Origin: Hofstenia miamia
Taxonomy: Eukaryota; Xenacoelomorpha; Acoela
Reading direction: 5' to 3'
Assembly: GCA_004352715.1 (NCBI GenBank)
Contig: SCFE01000100.1
Location: 1,664,770-1,728,769, forward strand
Length of the DNA stretch: 64,000 nt
Part shown: positions 35,457-47,600 of the stretch, in pieces
How positions within the stretch are numbered: the stretch's first letter is position 1
How the letters are laid out: every line of letters starts with the position of its first letter
Notes under the pieces: model-generated
What the model saw: only the letters and a program-made list of their open reading frames with translations
Told to the model about the DNA's origin: nothing
Database searches by the model: none
Translations under genes and position numbers: made by a program

Positions 35457-35945
35457 CTAATATTTTGTATGTCCACCATTATTGGCCAAATACACAGCAA
35501 TTGGCTCGACCAGCTTTCTACAATAATCATCAGTAATCTCTGTAAACCATACCACTTTAATTTGCTAATTCAGATCGTCGATTGATGTGCATTGGCGCTT
35601 CCTCAGACAGTTTTTGATGTGATGCCAGCAATTTTCTACGACGTTGAGGTCTGGGGAGTTTCCTGGCCAGTTCTCAAGCAGACGAAAGTCTTGTGATGCA
35701 ATCCACTGTTTCACAACTTTGGCACTGTGGCGAGAAGCCCCATCTTGTTGTAGTACAGATGTTCCGCTAAGCTATATAAACATGGGAACTTTCTCCTGAA
35801 TTATTTTGATGTAGGCTTTGGTTTTGACTGTCCCGTTGTGAGGAACAAAATGCAGACCAGCACTCACATTCGCAGTCATAGCACCCCAAATCATCACAGA
35901 AGGTCCAGAGAGCACATCCCATAATACTATGCTGCTAACTATGAT
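35457..35945 (-). pseudogene. Tc1-like transposase, catalytic C-terminal part
   Basis: The minus-strand reading gives LSGPSVMIWGAMTANVSAGL, then after an in-frame TAG the block VLQQDGASRHSAKVVKQW and NWPGNSPDLNVVENCWHHIK, and further stops before the end NNGGHTKY. Asp in QQDG and Glu in NVVE are separated by 35 residues, the DD35E spacing. The first catalytic Asp lies in the missing middle. Internal stops make it a pseudogene. Confidence 0.8.
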
Positions 35946-36358
35946 CACAATAACACATTGACTATAGAAAACAAATAAGAATAAAATAAAAAACGTTTAA
36001 AATTTGTGAGATCATAGGGTCATTGGACTCTCATTATACAGTAAAGTCACAAGAAAACAACCGCACTCGAAGAGATTACGTAGGAGAAATGATTCTAATC
36101 CGACCGGTTCAAGTTGATGCGATTTCCTCTTTAGCCAATCATAAAACTCGCTTTAGAGCTTGAGGCGATCGCAAATATAGATTTATCTACAATAGTTAAT
36201 CAGAATGTATAAATTGCTTTGCGGTGGTTAATACATTAACTTACAGAAAATTTTGGGGAATTTAATTTTGAAGACAAAATCAAAAAATAGGCTATGGACA
36301 CATTTAAACCGAAACAGTTAACAGAGAAAATCACCGTTATAAAAGGCATATATATATN
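35946..36358. other. Foreign sequence inside the Tc1-like element
   Basis: Interrupts the transposase between its two halves. It includes CCGACCGGTTCAAGTTGATGC near 36100-36120, in which GGTTCAAGT resembles an RNA polymerase III B box, but no A box or tail was found. It ends in (TA)n and a single N. It may be an insertion or a scaffolding error. Confidence 0.45.
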
Positions 36359-36365
36359 ACATTAC

Positions 36366-36812
36366 TTAATGCCACATCTTAGGGGTGTAGTGTTGGTATT
36401 GCCTGCAGAAGCGCAATCGGTCTCGAATGTTCTTTGAAGACAATCGGGGTTTGGCTGCCGGTTTGCACAATGGAAGGCCAAAGGTAGTATTCAATCGACG
36501 CCTAATGGTGAGTGTTGATGCATTCTGCACTACCGCACCTGGATTTGCTTTGACTTTAGAAGATGAAGAGAATGGTTGATTGACGACGTAATGGTGAATG
36601 AGACGGTCAGTCTGAGGGGTTGTCAATTTTGGTCTTCCAGACCATTTGTGAGAGGAAAATTTTTGCAGTTGCTGATAGCGAGTAACACTTCTGGATAAAA
36701 AATATACTGACACGCCCATTCTAATAGCTATAGCGCGATAATTGTACCCCTCCTTGTACAAGATAAGAATTTGAGCAAGCTTTGTTGGTGAAATTTCACT
36801 GCCACAGACCAT
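36366..36812 (-). pseudogene. Tc1-like transposase, N-terminal DNA-binding part
   Basis: A minus frame of 148 codons beginning MVCGSEISPTKLAQILILYK. First helix-turn-helix: GYNYRAIAIRMGVSVYFLSR. Linker with a GRP(K/R) motif (SGRPKLTTPQTDRL), then a second helix-turn-helix with STLTIRRRLN and the approach to the catalytic core RDRLRFCRQYQHYTPKMWH. It is intact over this length, and breaks at the N join exactly where the first catalytic Asp should follow. Confidence 0.85.
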
Positions 36813-37014
36813 ATTTCAAGCTATAATGATAGTGCTTTTTCAGTGAAAATGTATTGTGTGTAAATCTAAAGTTGATTTATTTGATTGGCTAAATGAATCT
36901 GTTGTAAATTCTAAGAAAAAATTGGGAATTCCAGGAATTTTACTAAGTTTTCAGGAAATAGCATAAAACACGCTTTAGACAGGTTTAGTGTTCCCAAACT
37001 TTTGGCCATTACTG

Positions 37015-37036
37015 TATATATATATATATATATATA
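37015..37036. repeat. (TA)n microsatellite at a transposon edge
   Basis: About 11 TA units begin at the target TA of the Tc1-like element. Confidence 0.95.
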
Positions 37037-37238
37037 ATCTTCTGATGTGGATAATCTAGAGCATACTTTCAACTCCATTGCAATTCAATCATCAGTTAAA
37101 TATGTCCGATATACAAAAATTAAAATTCTTGCAAATGTAGTTAATATATTACCACTATTACTCAAGACCTTCTACACGTATTATATCAAGAGTAAACAGC
37201 TGGAAAGAAGTGAAAACAAAAGTTTAAATTGTGTTTGG

Positions 37239-37312
37239 GAGAGCAGTGCGGTCCACTCCATTCTGAATTTTTCGAGAGAGCAGTGCGGTCCACTCCATTC
37301 TGAATTTTTCGA
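37239..37312. repeat. Two 37-bp tandem units
   Basis: The unit starts GAGAGCAGTGCGGTCCACTC and recurs exactly with period 37 (37239-37275, 37276-37312). Confidence 0.9.
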
Positions 37313-38580
37313 ATAGCTTACATTAGGTTACATTAAGAAATCGGGTCAATACACAATGAGAAAACTATATAATATATGTTTTTCTCAAAGAGAACATGGT
37401 ATGAAGCATAATGTAGGAAACTTTTCGAAATGTGATTGACGGAATGAGTGATAAGGGATCAGTATATTTTATCTGCTATAGTTACTTGTTCAGATCTCCC
37501 AAGTTTCCCGAATCTCACGGGAGTCTCCAGCATTTTATTTCAGTCTCCCCCTCACCTCCATAATTATTTAAATCTCCTTTATCTTCACCCTCTATTATAT
37601 TTGTAAAAAATAAGATAAAGCCTTACAAAAATATTCACCTAATATACCATAATTTATAGTAATTTATTTAATTATGTTTGCATAAATATTGAAGCTATTT
37701 TTTAAAATACACTTTCAGTTAGTAACTTGTTTTATGTTAACTAAGTTTCATTAAATTGACATTGTTGTCACATTGTTGTATGATTTTACAACGAAAAGTG
37801 TAAAATTATTATTTTTTCATGATGTTTAAAGAGAAATCCTTTATTTCGCAAACAAGATTAAGAAAGATGATGTTCACACGCATTGTACTTGCATAGAAAG
37901 TAAGTCATGTTAAAAGTAGAAGAGGAGCGCATTAAACAGCCATTTGGGACGAACCTTGTAGTAACCGAAGGCAATGAACTTAACAAACGAAAGCGCATTT
38001 GGATGGGAAATTTCAACCATATAATTATGTATTATTGTTGCATAAAAGCGTCTTTAAAAATAGAGGTCTTTCTACCTTCGAAATATAATTCACATTCTAT
38101 AATATTGACTTCATTATTCTAATTATGATTATAAACCTAAAATTTGAGAAAAGTTCACTTAGACTGTTTTGTTTCTTACGAGACAAGGAATTTCGTTTGT
38201 TACACATTTGTATTGCAATCATTTAAATGCTTAATGCTTTACATTCACCTCTTGTGTTGGAAGGCAATTCGATTTCATCTATTGAAATAAGTGGAATAAT
38301 TATTAAGGAATAAAGTTCGCAATTTTCAATTAAATATTAAAATCGAAGCATTGTTTGGATTAAGAACTAAAGTTAATTTCATTAAATTCGGTTATTAGAC
38401 TTGTTAAGCAGCAATTCAATTCAATGAGCGAATTGAATGCACCGCAGAACTTGCAGAGGTGGTACAACGTTGGACATGAATTTACAGAGTTTCAGTTTGA
38501 CATTCTCAAAAAGTGATATTTTTTCTAAGAAATAAATAATGATACTCTGCTTACACACATTGAATTATTTGGATTCATAA

Positions 38581-38582
<2 letters not shown>
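37313..38582. other. Intergenic with one GC-raised repeat-like patch
   Basis: No gene. At 37494-37560 CAGATCTCCCAAGTTTCCCG and TCACGGGAGTCTCC form a short GC-raised patch with CCCG/CGGG self-complementarity. It looks like a transposon end without a partner. Confidence 0.4.

Positions 38583-38618
<36 letters not shown>
38583..38618. repeat. (TA)18 microsatellite
   Basis: Uninterrupted dinucleotide run. Confidence 0.95.
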
Positions 38619-38620
<2 letters not shown>

Positions 38621-39241
38621 ACGCATAAACCGCAGTCATTTCATTCGAAAATTACACAAAACCACTGATGTCCTTTTCCGTATGTAAGAAACTTATTATA
38701 AAAACCATACACTGAAATGTTAAACTTAAATTGAGTTTTAGAGGAGTATATGATACTAATGTAAAACCTAAAATGAAAATTATATTTTTCAACACATTTA
38801 TAAATTATATAAAATTCACTGCTCTTCGGTTGATTTACGAGTACTATTGCGTGATAGTTCGATTTTTGAAATTCCGGATTATATTTTCCAATTCTTCGGC
38901 CCAACCCAAAGTCTATTTCCATCCCTGGTTCTGAATAATCACATATCATTATGTAGCAGAATAATAAACAGATCAGCTTTTGATTAAGTCTGACGAGTTG
39001 ATTCGGTCTGATACCTGAAAACCTGACTTAGCAATAAATATTTATGTAAATACACATTGAAAGTTTCTTGTCCATTGGAAAATTTAATTAGTCAACAATC
39101 CTTTTAGAGTGCTATCTGTTAGACAAAGGGTTGAAAGAAGATATATTATAAAGCCATTAATCAGGCTATAACGAAGAACTCAATAGAAGTATACGTACGC
39201 TTATTATTTATGATTGTTAAATAAATACAATATATTGGTCT

Positions 39242-39635
39242 TAGGCACCTGCGAGTTGACATTTTTAGATTCGAGTCGAGTTCGAGTCGAGTTGGAACCC
39301 TAATTCGCGAGTTCGAGTCGAGTTACAATTATATTTAGACTTATTATTCTCGGTAGGCTAAGCTATATATAACTATGGTGCCTTATATAAATGTAGGGAA
39401 AAGATACAACATACGAAATTAAATAAGAGAAACCATGTCTGAAGACTTACAATTTAGGATCAATTATAAAAGTTTGTTGGATTCTTTGACATTATATGTA
39501 ATCATGGACGAAAAATAGATGAAATTGAAGCAAATATCGAGATGATTTCGAATACTCGAAATTTCGAGTTAATTTTTTGGTCCTCGACTCGAGTTCGAGT
39601 GCTCGACTCGAATTTCGAGTACTCGCAGGGCCCTA
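39242..39635. mobile_element. hAT-type MITE (family B), TCGAG-rich arms
   Basis: Left end TAGGCACCTGCGAGT and right end, read inward, TAGGGCCCTGCGAGTACTCG. Both arms carry repeated TCGAGTCGAG/ACTCGA motifs. The flanks attggtct (39234-39241) and attgatct (39636-39643) form an 8-bp target duplication with one mismatch. It has no coding capacity. Related sequence is at 22671-22945 and 50593-51834. Confidence 0.8.
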
Positions 39636-40987
39636 ATTGATCTCTCTTCGTAGTAATATGTATGCAATATATGGGAATACCGGTACAGCGTACGTTGGAA
39701 AAGGTTATAGTTTATGTACAAACCAATAAATGAAATAATAGATTTTCGGTATTTATATTGATTAAATTTCTATTTCTATTGTTGGATTTTAGCTGTGAAA
39801 TTGTTTACTGTCATGCGTTAAAAAAGAATGGAAGCAGTTCGATTAATTAGCATAGGAAATAAAAGTAATATTCTTTGGTCACTGTAAGTGTTTAGCTCGG
39901 ATTGCGAAAGAAGGTGATTAGAAACTAATGCTTTTGGTTATAATTGAAAATGACATAATTCTACAGGGACTACATGACTATGGGCGTTTTCGTTTTATTA
40001 ACTTAACAATGACAATGATGTAATAAATCATTTAAATAGTATTTCATTAACGAAAATATTAGTACAACTAGTCGATATAAAACACTTATTGGCGGGTACT
40101 GTTTTTAGTGGCTGTCACGCGGGCATCAACACCAACACCCTTTTTCAATTTTTTGTGACAGGGTCTTTTCAAATATTTTTGATGTCGATGTTGGCAAGAG
40201 TGTCATCCAAAAATTTATGATTAGGAATTTCTCAAATCTTTTAAGTAAACAAAATATAAGATATCATTTGAGGCTCCATTTTCACTTGTTACAAAATACA
40301 ACGTTCTTTTGAAAAATGAGTTATTGGCAAGGCTACTGCATCATAAAACAGTTTCAAAACTGATGTGAGCAGGAATTGACAAGTACTGCTTTAGTAAGTA
40401 CTCACAATTACCTTAATTTAAGCAAATGTTACTTCATTGCCTCAAATTTCAAAATTTCATTCTATTTTACAATATTAAAAACCGATGACTCGGTAAATAA
40501 CTAATTCAATATAGAGTTCAGCAGACAACTGAAAGCCAACTGAACAAAATATCATCAAACTGTTTCGTTGCTGTACGAATAGGATAAATAGAGATGCGTA
40601 AGTATAGCTATTACTCGCTTGTGCAAAAAGAAATAGTCTGACAATAAACATTTAAAGACCGATTCAAGCAATCAACTTAAAATTAATTAAGAATTTTTAC
40701 AAAAACACGGTTGGAGCAAACGAAGTTCATATTTTGAACGGTTTTCTCGACCGCTTAATACACAGAAGGCAGGGAATGTATATGAACCCATTTTTGCAAG
40801 ACATCGTAATGCTATATTCCTATTTTCGAAATATGACCATTAAAAAAAGATTTTCTAAAACTCCGAAGGTCTATTCCAGTGTATAAAAACCACACAGTAT
40901 ATTAAAACGATATGTACACAAACTACTTAAAAAATTTATATATAAACAATTATAATAATAATAACTAGAAAATTCAATTGACAAAAC
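39636..40987. other. Intergenic
   Basis: No gene supported. Confidence 0.4.
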
Positions 40988-41317
40988 TTGACAAATCTCT
41001 TTAACATCTTTCCTAATCATTTAAAAGGCGTTCCAAAAGTGACACACATTTACATTTTTTCTTCGGCGAGCGAATTTCATCCGATGTTGCTGAAACTTGA
41101 ACATATGAAAGTCGAGATTCTAGTAAATTCTTCGAAACTGTTGGTGTACCGTCATACGCCTCTCGACATCGATGACCTCAAAATGAGCATTCGTGCAGCA
41201 TTCACGGAATTTAGCGACATAATCAGCGTTCATGCGTCAGAACGTGCTCGCAGTAGAGGGGATCAAACATTAAATTTTGAAAATGCATTCTTTTTTGGAC
41301 AAAATGTTTTTAAGTAA
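40988..41317 (+). pseudogene. Possible mariner-type transposase C-terminal remnant
   Basis: A 109-codon frame (TTG start) whose middle reads VYRHTPLDIDDLKMSIRAAF TEF. This resembles the segment after the third catalytic residue in several arthropod mariner-type transposases (VY...DIDDLK.RI.AAF). GGCGTTCCAAAAGTGAC just upstream resembles a mariner terminus. No catalytic motif remains. Confidence 0.4.
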
Positions 41318-41466
41318 TGGGTTTTCAACAGTGTTTTCAATATTTTTGTATTTTCTCAGGATCGAATCTTCTTTAATACGGATTCTTTTATTCGATATCT
41401 AATGACTACATTTCAAACAAATTGCCAAAGTCAAATCATTGTATTGAGAATTACAATGTAGGTAAG

Positions 41467-41547
41467 AAAGGGGATTCAGGAAAGCTACTTGCAGTTTAAA
41501 AGGTGGCGGGCGGCCGTCACACCACCTTCTGAATCCGCCATTGCACA
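41467..41547. mobile_element. Family D MITE fragment
   Basis: TTGCAGTTTAAAAGGTGG then CCGTCACACCACC and TCTGAATCCGCCATTG match the right half of the MITE at 49716-49982. A possible left end GGGGATTCAG lies at 41470. Confidence 0.5.
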
Positions 41548-42698
41548 TAATATGTGATACTGCATTTGTTTTAAGACCATGTTTTGTCACACTTTGTACG
41601 AAAATTCCAACAGTTAAACACGTATACAAACAAAAATGGAAAATAACAAAGCTAATGATAATTAACAAAAAATTAAAAGCGATTTATGTAATCATTTGAT
41701 TAAAAATGCCATACTGGGTGATATAATTTTGGTGAATATAAAATATTTGCTAGTGGAAGAAATATTTAGTAATTTGCATGACCGATTGACCACAAAATTT
41801 AAAAGCAGACCTAATAACGGCAAGCTCTACTAGCAATAATTTAAGATACAGCATTTTCTACCTGAACTTAATTGCTTTAACGTAGCACTTCGTAAACGAC
41901 ATTTAAAAGATCTTGAAAAACCATAGAAGAAACAATTAAAAAACACATTCGAATCTCAGACAATTTCCTCAGTATTGCGTGTGAAAAACATACTTTGAAA
42001 AAAACTGCTGAAGGAGAACAAACCAAAAGAAATGCACTTAAATATAGATTCTCAAAAATAAACTACAATGTAAATCATGATGTCCTCCGTTCAGCATATT
42101 CTATCGGAACTAGTTTCTACTCCTTTGCTTTCAACACGTCTGTCTGCTGCTGGACGTCCGATATCAACCATTTGCAAAATTACAAATAATGCATATGGAT
42201 ATTAATCATGATCAATAAGGAACTTAGAGAAAAATGTTAGCATGTGTGCGGCTGACCATGCCCATCAGCATAAGCTGGATAATTTGCTAAACCGCAACAA
42301 TTTTTGTTAGCATAGGGAAATATCTAACTTCCTACTTAACATTTTATTCATTACATTTTTATAATAAATGGATAATACTAAAAGAACCAAAAGTTTTGAT
42401 CAAATTCTTACTTTTAATTTGCATATAACACGATACTAGAAAATCAACAGAGCAAAAAAATGATAAACGTAATTACTCTTAAAAGCATTAAGAATCAATG
42501 TTGCTTGTTTATTAAAATACCGATTTGTAAGAAGTTAAGATCAAGTCAAGGTTGAATAAGTACGGAGGCAGGTAAGTAGAAGTAATCACAGTAAAGCGTT
42601 ATCAAAGCAAAATGCAAACCATAAAAAATGTTGAAAGTGATGATATTGCTATAAACGAAATGTAAGTTCAAATACCATAATAGACTTTGAACTTACTA

Positions 42699-42702
<4 letters not shown>
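41548..42702. other. Intergenic
   Basis: No gene supported. Frame 41995-42189 (+) is not recognised. Confidence 0.4.
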
Positions 42703-42747
<45 letters not shown>

Positions 42748-42767
42748 AGAGAGAAGAGAGAGAGAGC
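42703..42767. repeat. Compound (AT)n-(GA)n microsatellite
   Basis: About 21 AT units (42703-42745) pass directly into a GA-rich run with one interruption. Confidence 0.95.
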
Positions 42768-44376
42768 AGCTAGAGAACTTTCTAACTTGATGAAATTAAC
42801 CATTCCTTTGACGCCATACAGATGTAAAAGATATTTGGGAAGATTCGAAAGACGCCATTAATCAAAGACTTTTGAAGAAATTCGCCAATATAATTTTGTA
42901 TTACCATCCATATTTTTATAGTTTATCCTAACAGTTAAATAAAAATATAATCAATTAATTAATTAGTAGACTCTAGTTGAAGGTTTTTTTTTATTCCCAA
43001 TGTAGAATATATAATAACTGCGGGAGTTAGAATTTTTAGTGTTTTAACAATTTCTACCAGAAATTGAATGTTCTAGAGCATGCCATTCCCGCAACAAGAC
43101 ATCCATACGACTTACTGTGAGATTTATATTTTTTAATGTTTTTAAATTTTCAATTCACTGGACCATTTATATATACACATTAACAAGGACGCCAATTAAT
43201 TGGAATCCGTATGCTCGGAAGATAGTAATTAAGAAAACTTTGGAAGAATTGGGACATACTTTATGGAAAAACATTTTAAAAATATTTTAAGTGTAGCGGT
43301 ACAGCAATCAATTGCAGTTTTGACCAAAATGTTGATTAAAATTGATCTTTTAATTCACACAATCAATTAATATAGTCGAGGTATTTTCTAAAATATATAC
43401 ATGGAAATGTTTGGTGAGATTTTGACACATAAATCTCATTCCTAAATATTCTAAACACAATGCAAACATATTGAAACATTTTAAGAACCAGAATAAAACA
43501 AAATATTTATTTTCAGTGAAAATATATTCTTGTCGACAATCTGAAGAAATGTATTTCATTTGGAATTAAATGTAATATGCATTAGATCAAAGCGTAATTT
43601 CATTATAGATTAGGGAAATACCAGTAATTTGGCGCCATTAATGTTTCCTCTTTGCCAATGAGGGCACAATAGCAATAATAATCAACTTTAAATGAATTAT
43701 TACAACATCCTGAAACAGAAACTAGTTCAAATGCAATCAGCTTCACAATGAAAATGAAGATGAGACAAGCGTTTGTTCGCATTATGTGAACAATGCTCAC
43801 ATCAGTACATAATAAAAATACTAAAAACAGAACTTAAATAACTTACAGCACTTTTTACAATTCAACAGCCAATATGTCACATTTGAAAAAAAATGCATTC
43901 AAATTAATTGTAACGCGAAATTTATCTATCTAAAATTTCTCAATATATTAAAGAAAATTGTTTAAATAAGAAATTACCTCATAAAATGTAAAATTTGACG
44001 ATTTTACTGAGCAAACCCTTTTAGCGGCAGCCTTGCAAATCAGGATATTTCAAATTCAAATTGACTAGTGAATCAAACTTTAAACCGATTTCTATCACAA
44101 AGTTAGTTTTAATAAAATTTGATTAAAAACAGCATGTTGTAATAATTATATGCAATTGACGTTTCAAGCTGTCAAATTACATAATAGATGCATCAATCAA
44201 TTGCAATTAATTGCCATTTGCATTGTTTCATCCATTGGTCTGGTCTTAGACCTAACAAAATGGTATTCAGTGTACTTTAAGGTTAAAATTATAACAGCAC
44301 ATTACGATCTGCTAAAAAAAGTCAATCTAATAACTTGCAGAATTTAGATTTTTTATGTGAATTCGACAAATCTGTT
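42768..44376. other. Intergenic with hydrophobic frames
   Basis: Minus frames 43350-43559 (contains NKYFVLFWFLKCFNMFALCL) and 43603-43800 (NACLIFIFIVKLIAFELVSV) each hold one membrane-like stretch and start with ATG or a near start. They could be relics of a multi-pass receptor, but no diagnostic motif is present. Confidence 0.25.
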
Positions 44377-44380
44377 TTAA

Positions 44381-44650
44381 CCCTTTCAACCCGGATGGTA
44401 CATATATGTACCATTTAACTTTTCTAACAGCATAACGGTAACAATATACTAGTATACAGAACCCAATGGTACAATGTACAATAATATAAGTTAAAAAAAT
44501 ACAATCGTAAATATATGTACCACATTAAAATTTTGTCCGATATAATAGTAATCATCATAAACTTTATAAAACAACTTTACATTATATGTTTTAGCCATCT
44601 AGAATCTAAAAATAATAATAATTACAGAAAAAAATTTCGGGTTGAAAGGG
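44381..44650. mobile_element. piggyBac-type MITE, 270 bp
   Basis: TTAA on both sides (44377-44380, 44651-44654) and perfect 13-bp inverted ends CCCTTTCAACCCG (44381-44393, 44638-44650). TTAA targets with C-rich ends identify piggyBac-driven elements. An 18-bp perfect palindrome TGGTACATATATGTACCA sits just inside the left end (44396-44413), and partial copies of GGTACA/TGTACC recur inside. It has no coding frame. Confidence 0.88.
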
Positions 44651-44654
44651 TTAA

Positions 44655-47600
44655 ATAGATAGAAACTAGCACTTTGTTAGAGTAGGAAAATCGAGCATGA
44701 CTTCGGAATAAAAATTAATGTTTTGAGAAGGAGAAGCAAGGATTTGAAATTTTAATTTTAAACGCATTGAAAACGAGACTCATTCACCATAATTAGTGGT
44801 ATAATTAAAGATTTGTTTGGTGAGAACGGTAACAATAAAGAAATGTAGAGGAAGAAAAGTTAGTGAAATGCTGGTTAATTGAACGAATTTCATGCTTATA
44901 ACTCGATGGCTTTCTGATATTGAGGACACAATGTGTTTAATACCGAAAAAGTGGAAATTAAGTTCTTGTAAAAGGCGTTTTTAATTTTAATTTCAACTTT
45001 CGCCATTTTAAATGTCAATATCGATAATCAAAGAAACAAACACCGAGAAAACCCATTTTTCATTTCAATGGAACAGTAACCGTTTCATAATAACCGAGAA
45101 CGCGGTGTTTACTTAGTGTTAAAGAATTTAAGACAATCTTTAAATTTATTTCAAATGCATTTTCAAGGTCTATTATCAATTGAATCTAACCAACGTCTTT
45201 TCTTCACAAATCACAAATAATTATGCTTCGAAAAAATGTGACCTAATTAATTAAAAGAAAAAACACCAGATTTCAAATTTTAAGGTAGTGATGCAGCCAT
45301 TATTCAAAAAAATGATAAAATTCAACGTTTATTCACAACCAGTTTCATTCATATCATAAACAATCTCAATATCATTCCGAAAATTAATGTGTTGAGTTCC
45401 CTCTATTTTGAAATAGAGAACGGTTTGAACATCTTTAAAACAGCGTTCTTTTTAGAACATATAAAATAGTTTGAGTTGATTTCACTAATATTAATATACC
45501 GAAACGAAATTGATTGTCAGATTTGGGAAGATCGTTTCGAAATTTATAAAAATTCAAGTCGTGTTAAATTATACAGTACATTTATTAAATATGGAACCAA
45601 GACATATATTAAGTCACTCAAAAAAGCTCATTGATAATGATATCTCTACACAAATTTCAGAGGAGAAGCGATAAATTAAAACTAAAATTAAATTAAACCT
45701 TCTTGCAAATTTCAAAGTGTAAACTATCAATAAAATTATATAACCAATGATCTACGATTTGGCAAGCAACTGTAAAACGATTAATACAAAAGTTTTGTTT
45801 ACATATGCTTTGCATTTAGGAAACCAAGCGCAAAATATTATTTTCACCACCTTTACATGGGATCTCACACTCATACGTAAAATTTCTTGATTACTTGAGG
45901 TCATATCTGACTTTATACAAGAAATTAATCATTTTCACTATATATATATATATATATATATATTAAATTTAGTAATAAACGTTAGCTCATAGCAATGTGG
46001 CATGATAAATGGTCGAATAAAAATTTGAACAGTTAAATTGTAGATATTCCTTATCTGTATGTAATTCAAAATGGCTGGGTGTAAGATGAGAATGACTGAC
46101 AGACTGCTCCATTCATAAGTAAACATTTCCCTATTAAGATTGATTCGGACAACAAAAGGAAAAATATAGTGATCTCCTACTTAAGTTCGCCTCTGAAGTT
46201 TGCACTTATTCGGCAAATACAACTTTCAGCAAAGATCACATCAACCTTTAACATTCCCATTTTCTTGCGGGATCAATATGCGAGCTTCAGTGAACTGAAC
46301 AAACACAATGCTTCTACATATTACAAAGAAAACATGGGTAGAAACGGCTGTTGACAAACTAACGCTTTGGGATTAGAAAACAACTACATGCATAGACAAT
46401 AAGCTTTTTGAAGAGACGAATAATCCTGTTCTTGCTAATAATATGACGATTTATTTCAGTTTTTTTGCATTCCAAGCACTTAGTTTGCCGTGGGTTCACG
46501 ACAGACTGCGGTTTAAGCTTCACTACTTTTAGGAATGAGGCCTCGACAAGCTATGGTTGCTTCGTTGAAGCAAAGGCCAGCCATGCCATATTAAATGTCT
46601 CGGTCACAAAATGCCGTTACAAACCTGCTATCCCTTTAAGTAACTCAACATTCGTGACAAACATTCAAATAAACTGATTAAGTCCTATATTGGATCAACT
46701 TATTCAACAAATGACTTTATAAGAAAATCAATTTAGCAATAAATCACGGATAAAGCAAATTATCCAAGCCAGTAAAACTACAGATCACCTGCGACATTTT
46801 TTTACAATGCTAACAAAGTAATTTAGTAGGAAGACAAAAAATGAAATTGTTAGATACTCGGCCAAAGTATGTATTTATGTAACTCTAAGATTACATTTTT
46901 GTAAATTTTCTGTCTAATTACAAAAAAGAATACTTATAAATAGAAGAACTTCGTTGAAAATTCATTGAAAAAATAAATCCTTTAGTTCACAAGTAATTGG
47001 TAAGACGGTTGTTTTCAAAAAATAGGATTTAATGAAGATAACAAAGTAAAATAATACGAACTGTAATGTAGTGGAACTAAATTCATTAATTCACAGGGAT
47101 TGATGGCAGTGATAAAGCAGGAAATTTACTTTGACTGTCGGCTAAAGTGTAATTAATGGACTAATTAAATCACAACACTCATTCGCATTTTAATGTTGAA
47201 AGTCACAGTAGTGGCTATCATTAACAATCGCATCTTGTAAGATTTGTTGTGGGCAAAAATAGCACACGGTACTTCAAACTTTATTAATAATTTACACAAT
47301 AATGGATTAAAATTACAATGTATTTTAGCACTGCGCGTCTGAGCGGAACTTAGGTTAGTTGTTGTTGCCCTGGGCTTTCGACCATCCTATTAGCTGAGCA
47401 TTATGTATGAGAAGAATTGAAAAAAGTTTATATTTTCATGTACTTCAAACACAGAAAAGAATTTTTACAGCAAATGTTCATCACCGTAAGAGTTGAACAA
47501 ATTTTCCCGTAGATGTGATAATATCCAAGGATTTCCAAATTTCTAAATAGGCTTGGAGAACAAAGCCGGTTGCGTCCTAATGGATACAATGCGCAGCTTA

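Larger units (their letters stand above)
35313..37014 (-). mobile_element. Second Tc1-like family, split by foreign DNA
   Basis: Left end CAGGCCAAAAGTTTGGGAAC and right end, read inward, CAGTAATGGCCAAAAGTTTGG. The left lacks 4 bases near the tip. TA lies on both sides (35311-35312, 37015-37016). Both halves of the transposase are present, but between them lie about 410 bp (35946-36357) unrelated to it, ending in a short (TA)n and a single N at 36358. Confidence 0.82.

Noticed and set aside
36100-36120. tRNA gene from the GGTTCAAGT B-box-like string
   Set aside because: No A box at a suitable distance, no cloverleaf and no terminator.
37494-37560. CRISPR-like or satellite repeat from repeated CTCC
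   Set aside because: No regular period and no spacers; more like a lone transposon end.
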